Shown piece by piece: positions 1 to 5,054 of a stretch of DNA of 5,054 nt; the stretch's first letter is position 1; every line of letters begins with the position of its first letter. This stretch comes from Deltaproteobacteria bacterium (GTDB lineage: Bacteria > Desulfobacterota > Desulfobacteria > Desulfobacterales > SURF-15), in NCBI GenBank assembly GCA_024644775.1, contig JAHEHB010000396.1, positions 1 through 5,054 on the forward strand. The letters run 5' to 3'. The notes under the pieces were generated by a model. It was given only the letters and a program-made list of their open reading frames with translations, was not told the DNA's origin and did not search any database. A program made the translations under genes and the position numbers.

Positions 1-330
1 CTGGTTGCGATGAATCGCCCTTCTCTCGAAAAATTTGCACCCCATGTAAAGCCGGGGGGAATTATTTTTATCAACAGCTCATTGATTCCCATCGACACGG
101 GGCGTAAGGACATCGATGAACTGAAGGTGCCTGCAACTGAAATTGCAAGAAATCTGGGTAGCGAAAGGGTCGCAAACATTGTCGCCCTTGCCGCGTTTGT
201 GTCTCGTAGCGGTATTGTGGATTTTGATCTGTTAAAGGAGACGGTTAAAACTGAATTTGCGAGTAAGGAAAAATTCATTCCGCTCAATATGGCTGCTGTG
301 GAAGAAGGCAAGAAAGCCGCGCAAAGATAA
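1..330 (+). CDS. korC: 2-oxoacid:ferredoxin oxidoreductase, gamma subunit (3' part; probably 2-oxoglutarate-specific)
   Basis: This is the C-terminal 109 residues of a gene that enters from the left edge. The frame is open from base 1 (Leu-Val-Ala-Met...) to the TAA at 328-330, so the ATG at 10 is probably internal. The visible part contains a hydrophobic strand followed by INSSLIP, then VPATEIARNLGSERVANIVALAAF, an arrangement I recognise from the gamma domain of pyruvate/2-oxoglutarate/2-oxoisovalerate ferredoxin oxidoreductases. The family is usually about 180-190 residues, so roughly 75 are missing upstream. The gamma subunit works with the TPP-binding and ferredoxin-type subunits in CoA-dependent oxidative decarboxylation of a 2-oxoacid in the cytoplasm, passing electrons to ferredoxin. 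The VPATEIA motif and general look favour the 2-oxoglutarate (Kor) type, but substrate cannot be fixed from this fragment. The other subunits would be expected just upstream, outside the window. Family call is firm; the symbol is tentative. Confidence 0.82.
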   Translation: MVAMNRPSLEKFAPHVKPGGIIFINSSLIPIDTGRKDIDELKVPATEIARNLGSERVANIVALAAFVSRSGIVDFDLLKETVKTEFASKEKFIPLNMAAVEEGKKAAQR

Positions 331-332
331 AC

Positions 333-363
333 AATCGAAAATTGAAAATCGAAAATTGAAAAT
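333..363 (+). repeat. 14-bp A/T-rich tandem repeat, about 2.2 copies, in the korC-hisC gap
   Basis: The unit AATCGAAAATTGAA occurs at 333-346 and again without change at 347-360, followed by a further AAT at 361-363. Each unit is two related 7-mers, AATCGAA and AATTGAA, so the tract also reads as about four and a half copies of AATYGAA. It fills almost all of the 38-bp gap between the korC stop and the hisC start, and it occupies the place where a hisC Shine-Dalgarno would be. The plus strand is very A-rich, and only TCGA and AATT are self-complementary, so little stable RNA structure is expected. It may be a local slippage product or one copy of a dispersed intergenic repeat; the window alone cannot decide. 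Confidence 0.9.
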
Positions 364-368
364 AAATC

Positions 369-1457
369 ATGGACCTTTCTATACCTGAGTATATTCTTAC
401 GATCGCCCCTTATTCTCCCGGCAAACCGATGGATGAGTTAAAACGGGAATCCGGTGTAAGCCGGATCATCAAACTCGCGTCCAATGAAAACCCGCTGGGA
501 CCATCACCGCTGGCAGTTAGAGCCGTTGAGAATGCCTTAAAGAACATCCATCGCTATCCGGATGGCCGCGGCTATGATTTAGCAATGAAGCTATCCGGCC
601 GACTGGGTGTTGAGTCGGAATCGATCGTGTTGGGAAACGGATCCGACGAACTCATCGGAATATTGACGCGAGCGTTACTGAAACCAGGCGATGAGGCGAT
701 TGCAGCAAAACCGTCTTTTTTAATGTATGACATCATGGTTCGCTCCACAGGGGCGACGTTGATTGAGGTACCGCTTAAAAAGTTTACCATCGATTTGGCG
801 GGGTTTTCCGAGAAAATCACACCGAAAACACGACTCATTTTCATCTGCAATCCTAATAACCCAACGGGATCCGTTGTTTCTAAAGAAGATTTTGAAGGAT
901 TCTTGGCAAAGATACCGTCAAACATCGTCGTGGTGACGGATGAGGCGTACGCTGAGTTTGTGAGAGATAAAAACGCAGCAAATGGATTGGATTATTTTCA
1001 AGCCGATAAACCCGTTGTTGTTCTGCGGACCTTTTCAAAGGCATACGGTCTTGCTGGGCTTCGAATCGGCTATGGTGTGATGCCGGCAGGTATATCTGAG
1101 GTGCTACACAGGGTTCGGATACCGTTTAACGTCAATATTTTAGGACAGGTGGCGGCAACAGCCGCATTGGATGATTCTGCATTTTTAGAGAAGTCCGTTC
1201 AACTCACACACGAAGGATTAGATTTTCTGTACACATCCTTGGATACATTGGGTGTCAGGTATTTTCCAACTCAGACCAATTTTTTCCTCATCGATGTTCA
1301 AAACGACGCCGATAAGGTCTACAAAGGACTGCTGAAACATGGGGTGATTGTGCGCTCGATGGCGGCATATGACTATCCAACCTATATTCGTGTGAATGTC
1401 GGACTTCCCGAGGAAAATTCGCTGTTTATCGAAGCATTAAAACGTGTGCTTTCATGA
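369..1457 (+). CDS. hisC: Histidinol-phosphate aminotransferase (PLP-dependent, class I/II)
   Basis: HisC transfers an amino group from glutamate to imidazole-acetol phosphate to give histidinol phosphate in cytoplasmic histidine synthesis. Some HisC proteins also transaminate aromatic precursors. The 362-residue protein is the normal length. It opens with the typical LSIPEYI...PGKP segment and ASNENPLG at 37-44, followed by HRYPDG at 61-66 and LGNGSDE at 88-94. The cofactor site is visible as NPNNPTG at 161-167, DEAY at 191-194 and TFSKAYGLAGLRIGY at 221-235, where K224 should form the PLP Schiff base and R232 should contact the cofactor phosphate. R341 in YIRVNVG is the expected substrate-carboxylate Arg. 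An in-frame TAA at 363-365 means ATG 369 is the first possible ATG start, and it agrees with family N-termini. No Shine-Dalgarno is visible. The gene overlaps cmk by 4 nt. With no other his gene nearby, a role in tyrosine/phenylalanine synthesis is possible. Confidence 0.95.
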   Translation: MDLSIPEYILTIAPYSPGKPMDELKRESGVSRIIKLASNENPLGPSPLAVRAVENALKNIHRYPDGRGYDLAMKLSGRLGVESESIVLGNGSDELIGILTRALLKPGDEAIAAKPSFLMYDIMVRSTGATLIEVPLKKFTIDLAGFSEKITPKTRLIFICNPNNPTGSVVSKEDFEGFLAKIPSNIVVVTDEAYAEFVRDKNAANGLDYFQADKPVVVLRTFSKAYGLAGLRIGYGVMPAGISEVLHRVRIPFNVNILGQVAATAALDDSAFLEKSVQLTHEGLDFLYTSLDTLGVRYFPTQTNFFLIDVQNDADKVYKGLLKHGVIVRSMAAYDYPTYIRVNVGLPEENSLFIEALKRVLS

Positions 1458-2119
1458 AGCGTGTGATTGTAACGATCGATGGCCCTGCAGGCGCCGGGAA
1501 AACGACGGTAAGCAAAATGCTATCGAAACGGCTTGGCTTCCCTTACATTGATACCGGAGCATTGTACAGAGGGGTTGCACTTGCAGCCGAATTTTCCGGC
1601 ATCCGAAGCGATGACGATGCGGGACTTAGGAATCTTTGCACCACTTTGGAGTTAACATTTGTGCAGACAGAAAACGGCGTACGGCTGCTATGCAACGGCA
1701 TGGATATCACGGAGCGCATCCGTACACCGGAAATAACCATGCTGGCATCGGCGGTGTCTGCAAGGCCGGTGGTCAGATGCTATCTTTTGGATGTCCAGCA
1801 GAAACTCGGTCGCGAAAAAAACATCGTGATTGAAGGCCGTGATATGGGCACAGTGGTTTTTCCCGATGCGGATGTAAAGTTTTTTTTGGATGCCGCTCCG
1901 GAAAAAAGAGCCCAGAGACGATTTGCTGAAATCAGAGAAACTTCCAGTCAGACGTTGCAGGCAGTAAAAAACGATATGTTGAAACGAGATCGCAACGATC
2001 GATCTCGTGAACTCGCCCCGCTAAAACCGGCAGATGATGCCATAATCGTCGATTCCACTCATCTTTCGGCAGAAGAAGTTGTCGACTGTATGCTGTGCCA
2101 CATCGCGACGCTGCGATAG
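1454..2119 (+). CDS. cmk: Cytidylate kinase (CMP/dCMP kinase)
   Basis: Cmk phosphorylates CMP and dCMP with ATP in the cytoplasm, recycling nucleotides released by RNA turnover and lipid synthesis. The 221-residue length is normal. The P-loop is IDGPAGAGKTT (8-18), followed by YIDTGALYRG (31-40), which belongs to the nucleotide-monophosphate site. EGRDMGTVVFPDAD (127-140) is the conserved core block with the CMP-contacting Arg-Asp pair. The Arg-rich lid, RDRNDRSRELAPLKPADDAIIVDST (178-202), has the family pattern RD..DR.R...PL..A.DA...D. The start ATG shares bases with the hisC TGA (ATGA overlap) and has no evident Shine-Dalgarno, so translational coupling to hisC is likely. Homopolymer runs lie at 1815-1821 (seven A) and 1880-1887 (eight T), but the reading frame is intact. 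The cmk-rpsA adjacency is widespread in proteobacteria. Confidence 0.96.
   Translation: MKRVIVTIDGPAGAGKTTVSKMLSKRLGFPYIDTGALYRGVALAAEFSGIRSDDDAGLRNLCTTLELTFVQTENGVRLLCNGMDITERIRTPEITMLASAVSARPVVRCYLLDVQQKLGREKNIVIEGRDMGTVVFPDADVKFFLDAAPEKRAQRRFAEIRETSSQTLQAVKNDMLKRDRNDRSRELAPLKPADDAIIVDSTHLSAEEVVDCMLCHIATLR
1984..2008 (+). other. Perfect 9-bp inverted repeat within cmk (candidate mRNA hairpin)
   Basis: ACGAGATCG at 1984-1992 is the exact reverse complement of CGATCTCGT at 2000-2008, leaving a 7-nt loop. The element lies in the codons of the Cmk lid (KRDRNDRSRE) and contains three GATC sites. No T-run follows, so it is not a Rho-independent terminator. The alternating Arg/Asp codons could produce such symmetry by chance; a function in mRNA pausing or stability is only possible. 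Confidence 0.6.
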
Positions 2120-2169
2120 CGTTTTAAGGCCGTTTTTCCGCTTCCATGCAATTGAGCGCAAAATAATCG

Positions 2170-2198
2170 TTGCAATTTAAAAAGTAGTCTGTTAGCAA
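2170..2198 (+). promoter_or_regulatory. Weak candidate sigma-70-type promoter upstream of rpsA
   Basis: TTGCAA at 2170-2175 could be a -35 box (4 of 6 matches to TTGACA). After a 17-bp spacer, TAGCAA at 2193-2198 is a poor -10 box (3 of 6) but is preceded by TG at 2190-2191, as in an extended -10. An alternative pair is TTGAGC at 2152-2157 with TTTAAA at 2177-2182, spaced 19 bp. Neither is strong, so rpsA may instead be read from upstream through cmk. The case for a promoter rests mostly on the gap being unusually long for this tightly packed cluster. Confidence 0.25.
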
Positions 2199-2231
2199 TC
2201 TTTACTTGTGTGATCCCTTTACGGTTCACAC
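2182..2231 (+). promoter_or_regulatory. Two adjacent candidate hairpins in the rpsA leader
   Basis: The first possible stem pairs AAGTAG (2182-2187) with TTACTT (2202-2207): five Watson-Crick pairs plus one G-T pair, with a 14-nt loop. The second starts at the very next base. GTGTGA (2208-2213) pairs with TCACAC (2226-2231), then after a T-T mismatch CC (2215-2216) pairs with GG (2223-2224), leaving a 6-nt loop. The second stem ends 11 nt before the Shine-Dalgarno. In E. coli the rpsA leader folds into consecutive hairpins through which S1 represses its own translation, so a similar role here is an inference from position and shape, not from sequence similarity. Confidence 0.4.
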
Positions 2232-2242
2232 TGAATATGGCT

Positions 2243-2251
2243 GAGGGGGGG
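2243..2251 (+). promoter_or_regulatory. G-rich Shine-Dalgarno of rpsA, containing seven consecutive G
   Basis: GAGG begins at 2243 and runs into seven G at 2245-2251, ending 7 nt before ATG 2259. It can pair with the 16S anti-Shine-Dalgarno in more than one register, including AGGGGG with one G-U pair. It is the only clear ribosome binding site among the four complete genes' starts and strongly supports ATG 2259 over later Met codons at 2271 and 2421. Confidence 0.8.
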
Positions 2252-2258
2252 TATTTTT

Positions 2259-4079
2259 ATGAACAGTACTATGAATGACGATGTGACCGAATCGACCAAT
2301 CGCGATGAGGGTGTGAATCATGCAGATGTAACGCAAATTAATTCTCCAGAATCGAATCAAGAGCACACCAATCCGCCGTCCAAATCAGTTCCACCTACCG
2401 GCAATAATATCGAAAATCTGATGGATCTGTACGAAGAGAGTTTTCGGCGATTTCAAGAAGGAGAAGTTGTTACCGGAAGAGTTATTTCAGTGGATAAAGA
2501 GTACGTATCCGTTGATATCGGCTATAAATCTGAAGGACATATTCGGATTCAGGAATTCATGGATGAAATCGGTAATGTCACCGCAAACTTGGGAGATATT
2601 ATCGAAGTGATGGTAGAATGGTGGGACGATGATGAAGAGGTGGTTGTCCTATCGAAAGAAAAAGCAGCGTCTGTGAAAGTTTGGGAAGAGATACGAAAAG
2701 CTTACGAAGCCGGTGGTACGGTGGAAGGTGCGATAACGAATCGTGTCAAAGGAGGTTTTTCCGTTGATATCGGCGTAACTGCCTTTCTACCGGGATCTCA
2801 GGCTGATTTGCGTCCTATTCGCAATATGGACGAGATGGTTGGAAAAACGCTCGATTTTAAAATTTTGAAATACAATCGAAAGCGTAGCAATATTGTGTTG
2901 TCTCGGCGGGTTTTGTTGGAGGAAGAACGCGAATCCAAGCGTACAGAGACACTTGCCGCGGTTTACGAGGGCAAAGTCGTTGCGGGTATCGTAAAAAATA
3001 TTACCGATTATGGTGTGTTTGTAGACCTTGGCGGTATCGACGGATTGCTGCACATCACCGATATCTCGTGGGGACGTGTAAAGCACCCGAGCGATCTTTT
3101 TTCTGTCGGGGATCAAATCTCAGTAAAAATATTAACGCTTGATATCGAAAAAGAGCGCGTATCGTTGGGAATGAAGCAGCTCACCGAAGACCCATGGGCA
3201 ACTGCTGCCGAGAAATACCCCCACGAGTCCCGAATTTCCGGAAAGGTTGTCAGCCTCACTGATTACGGCGCATTTGTAGAATTGGAAGAAGGGATTGAGG
3301 GATTGATTCACGTATCTGAGATGTCATGGACACGTAAGGTGCGACATCCATCCAAAATTGTATCCGTCGGTGAGGTTGTAGAGGCAGTGGTTTTGGATAT
3401 CAAGCCGGAAAGTCGACGGATTTCACTCGGCATGAAACAAGTGGTTCCAAATCCCTGGGAAGTTATCAGTGAGAAGTATCCGATTGAGACGACCATTGAG
3501 GGAAAAATTAAGAATATCACAGACTTTGGAATTTTCATAGGAATTGATGAAGGCATTGATGGACTCGTTCATATTTCCGACATATCCTGGACAAAAAGAA
3601 TCAAACATCCCTCTGAGGTCTATAAAAAAGGAGACCTGGTTCAAGCCATTGTTTTGGATATTGATAAAGACAATGAACGATTCTCGTTAGGTATAAAACA
3701 GCTTCAGCCGGACCCCTGGGAAACTGTGGCAGAACGATATGTGGTGGGTACGGAGATTACGGGAACGGTTACGAATGTTACGGATTTCGGGATATTCGTG
3801 GAGTTGGAAGAAGGCATCGAAGGCCTTGTTCATGTATCTGAAATTACTAAAGAAAAAATTAAAACCCCGGTTGGGCAATACACGGTTGGCAGCATTATCA
3901 ACGCCAAAGTTATGAACATTAATGTTGAAGAAAGGCGCATCGGCCTATCTATAAAACGACTCGATCTTGAAAACGAGCAGGGCATGCTCAACGAGTATAT
4001 CAACAACATGCGATCCCCAACCTCGGAATTTGGAGAAATACTTCGAGAAAACCTACAAGAAAAATTTAGCGAAGAGTAG
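2259..4079 (+). CDS. rpsA: 30S ribosomal protein S1
   Basis: S1 sits on the 30S subunit, binds mRNA and helps load messages with weak Shine-Dalgarno sites or structured leaders. The 606-residue protein has six S1 (OB-fold) domains at about 66-134, 152-217, 235-306, 322-393, 409-480 and 496-567. Domain 2 keeps AFLPGS and VKGGF. Domains 3-5 repeat the D(Y/F)G.F(V/I)...GI(D/E)GL.H(I/V)(S/T)(D/E).SW pattern, and the linkers carry DPW/NPW. Domain 6 keeps DFGIFVELEEGIEGLVHVSE but lacks the SW and HPS elements. ENLMDLYEESFRRFQEG (52-68) aligns with the N-terminal helix that anchors E. coli S1 to protein S2. The first 51 residues are an extra polar, Asn/Thr/Ser-rich and probably disordered extension, so the protein is somewhat longer than E. 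coli S1 (557 residues). An in-frame TGA at 2232-2234 and the strong ribosome binding site fix the start. sppA follows after 11 nt. Confidence 0.97.
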   Translation: MNSTMNDDVTESTNRDEGVNHADVTQINSPESNQEHTNPPSKSVPPTGNNIENLMDLYEESFRRFQEGEVVTGRVISVDKEYVSVDIGYKSEGHIRIQEFMDEIGNVTANLGDIIEVMVEWWDDDEEVVVLSKEKAASVKVWEEIRKAYEAGGTVEGAITNRVKGGFSVDIGVTAFLPGSQADLRPIRNMDEMVGKTLDFKILKYNRKRSNIVLSRRVLLEEERESKRTETLAAVYEGKVVAGIVKNITDYGVFVDLGGIDGLLHITDISWGRVKHPSDLFSVGDQISVKILTLDIEKERVSLGMKQLTEDPWATAAEKYPHESRISGKVVSLTDYGAFVELEEGIEGLIHVSEMSWTRKVRHPSKIVSVGEVVEAVVLDIKPESRRISLGMKQVVPNPWEVISEKYPIETTIEGKIKNITDFGIFIGIDEGIDGLVHISDISWTKRIKHPSEVYKKGDLVQAIVLDIDKDNERFSLGIKQLQPDPWETVAERYVVGTEITGTVTNVTDFGIFVELEEGIEGLVHVSEITKEKIKTPVGQYTVGSIINAKVMNINVEERRIGLSIKRLDLENEQGMLNEYINNMRSPTSEFGEILRENLQEKFSEE

Positions 4080-4090
4080 ATGTTATTCCC

Positions 4091-4984
4091 ATGTTTTCCC
4101 GCAGACATCCATATCTTTTTTTCGCTCTTGTTTTTTCATCTATTTGTGCGGTAACCCTTATTGTGTTTGCCCTGTTAGTGGTAATCGGTACAAGGTATCC
4201 CAATTTTGCCAAACTAAAGAAAGACACCGAAAAAGTTGGTATCATTGAGATTGTTGGCGCCATTACCAATGCCAAAGATACACTGCGCAACCTTAAGCGG
4301 TTTCGGGAGGAATCTTCCATAAAAGCAATCGTGTTGCGCATCGATTCTCCGGGCGGTGCGGTTGCACCTTCTCAGGAAATATTCCAAGAGATTCGTAAAA
4401 CCGTTAAATTAAAGACGGTGATTGCATCCATGGGAACGGTTGCTGCGTCGGGGGGCTATTATATTGCCGCAGGAACCGATGAAATCTTCGCGAATGCAGG
4501 TACCATCACCGGCAGTATCGGTGCTATCATGGGATTCACAAATTTTCAGGAGATTTTTCGCAGAATCGGATTGGTGCCTGTCGTCGTGAAAAGTGGGGAT
4601 TACAAAGATATTGGATCCCCTGTTCGGGAAATGACCGAAGAGGAGCGGAAAATTCTTCAGAAACTCGTTGATGCCGTTCATCAACAGTTTGTAACGGACA
4701 TTGCCGAAAGCCGAAACATGAGTATCGATAAAGTAAGCTCGCTTGCTGACGGACGGATTTTTACAGGAAAAGAGGCTAAAACGCTTGGTCTTGTCGACGA
4801 AATTGGTAACTTGGAAGATTCCATTAAATGGGCAGGTGATAAAGCAGGTATAAAAGGAAAAATATCTGTCGTCTATGCACCTGTCAAAAGGTTTTCTTTT
4901 CTAAAATATATTACCGGCCTGCTACTCAAAGAATTCTCGAACCATACCACCTATCCGGAATTGTACCCCTCCTATACTTACTGA
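4091..4984 (+). CDS. sppA: Signal peptide peptidase SppA, short (single protease domain) form
   Basis: SppA degrades signal peptides left in the membrane after secreted proteins are cleaved. This is a 297-residue protein of the short type (B. subtilis SppA-like), not the duplicated form of E. coli. MFSRRHPY gives a positive N-terminus, and one hydrophobic segment (about 8-33) should anchor it with the protease domain outside the cytoplasm. The ClpP/crotonase-like core shows LRIDSPGGAV (82-91), ASGGYY (119-124) and TGSIGAI (140-146). S120 is the predicted nucleophile and K172, in KSGDYKD, the predicted general base. Their 52-residue spacing matches S147/K199 of the B. subtilis enzyme as I remember it. 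ADGRIFTG (219-226) and GLVDEIG (233-239) complete the family pattern. ATG 4091 is preferred because the N-terminus matches family members and the upstream frame has a TAG at 4067-4069 with no ATG, GTG or TTG between. No good Shine-Dalgarno is seen, so coupling to rpsA is likely. The gene ends with TGA followed directly by TAG. Confidence 0.95.
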   Translation: MFSRRHPYLFFALVFSSICAVTLIVFALLVVIGTRYPNFAKLKKDTEKVGIIEIVGAITNAKDTLRNLKRFREESSIKAIVLRIDSPGGAVAPSQEIFQEIRKTVKLKTVIASMGTVAASGGYYIAAGTDEIFANAGTITGSIGAIMGFTNFQEIFRRIGLVPVVVKSGDYKDIGSPVREMTEEERKILQKLVDAVHQQFVTDIAESRNMSIDKVSSLADGRIFTGKEAKTLGLVDEIGNLEDSIKWAGDKAGIKGKISVVYAPVKRFSFLKYITGLLLKEFSNHTTYPELYPSYTY

Positions 4985-4993
4985 TAGATTCTG

Positions 4994-5027
4994 CAAACAG
5001 ACAACGCCTGCTTGGGCGTATCGTTTG
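4994..5027 (+). terminator. Weak two-part hairpin after sppA, possible terminator
   Basis: ACGCCT (5004-5009) pairs with GGGCGT (5014-5019) around a 4-nt loop, with one T-G pair. An outer CAAAC (4994-4998) can pair with GTTTG (5023-5027) across an uneven internal loop. It begins 9 nt after the sppA stop, a fitting place for a terminator. However, no T-run follows, so classical Rho-independent termination is not well supported. The remaining bases to the window end show no gene start or other element I can name. Confidence 0.25.
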
Positions 5028-5054
5028 ATGAATCCGTAAAAACTCAATTTATCA

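Noticed and set aside
572..925. Open reading frame of 117 codons on the minus strand inside hisC
   Set aside because: It lies entirely opposite a clearly conserved gene and shows no recognisable domain.
1816..1822. In-frame A_AAA_AAC slippery heptamer in cmk that could drive a -1 frameshift
   Set aside because: The -1 frame meets TGA at 1831-1833 after three codons, I see no strong stimulatory structure, and the Glu-Lys-Asn codons explain the A-run. The full-length product has all Cmk motifs.
2120..2146. Terminator just after cmk, suggested by T-runs near 2122 and 2133
   Set aside because: No stable GC-rich stem precedes either T-run.
2208..2231. TGTGA...TCACA palindrome resembling a CRP/FNR-family operator
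   Set aside because: The half-sites are 12 bp apart, whereas CRP sites have a 6-bp spacer; an RNA hairpin explains the symmetry better.
3967..4248. Plus-strand reading frame bridging the rpsA-sppA junction
   Set aside because: It is out of frame with two well-supported genes, has no ribosome binding site and no family resemblance.
5030..5054. Possible start of an ihfB/HU-type gene at the right edge, as often follows rpsA in proteobacteria
   Set aside because: The ATG at 5028-5030 is followed by a stop after two codons and no recognisable HU/IHF N-terminus is present before the window ends.

Overview
The window is a compact stretch of bacterial chromosome with every gene on the + strand. It holds the end of a 2-oxoacid:ferredoxin oxidoreductase gamma subunit, then hisC, cmk, rpsA (ribosomal protein S1) and sppA. 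A ferredoxin-linked 2-oxoacid oxidoreductase, the order hisC-cmk-rpsA-sppA, and a six-domain S1 protein together suggest an anaerobic deltaproteobacterium (Desulfobacterota, Desulfobacterales-like). That placement is inferred from gene order and protein character, not from a database search.

Layout: 1-330 is the 3' end of the oxidoreductase gene, probably korC. The 38-bp gap that follows is almost filled by a 14-bp A/T-rich tandem repeat that runs nearly to the hisC start. hisC (369-1457) overlaps cmk (1454-2119) by an ATGA. A 139-bp leader (2120-2258) precedes rpsA (2259-4079). It carries two back-to-back candidate hairpins, a G-rich Shine-Dalgarno containing seven consecutive G, and at best a weak promoter candidate. 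sppA (4091-4984) begins 11 nt after the rpsA stop and ends in tandem stops. The last 70 bp hold only a weak two-part hairpin.

The genes look like one or two transcription units, possibly kor-hisC-cmk and rpsA-sppA, with read-through likely. They cover 2-oxoacid oxidation, histidine or aromatic transamination, CMP/dCMP phosphorylation, translation initiation on mRNA, and clearance of membrane-bound signal peptides. The block resembles a shortened form of the proteobacterial supraoperon in which tyrA and aroA lie between hisC and cmk.

All five genes are intact or cut only by the window edge, and all keep their expected catalytic motifs. I see no mobile element, CRISPR array, tRNA or rRNA, defence gene or unknown coding sequence. 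I did not find an undescribed system. The points worth a second look are regulatory and architectural: the repeat at the hisC start, the rpsA leader, and the long N-terminal extension of S1.
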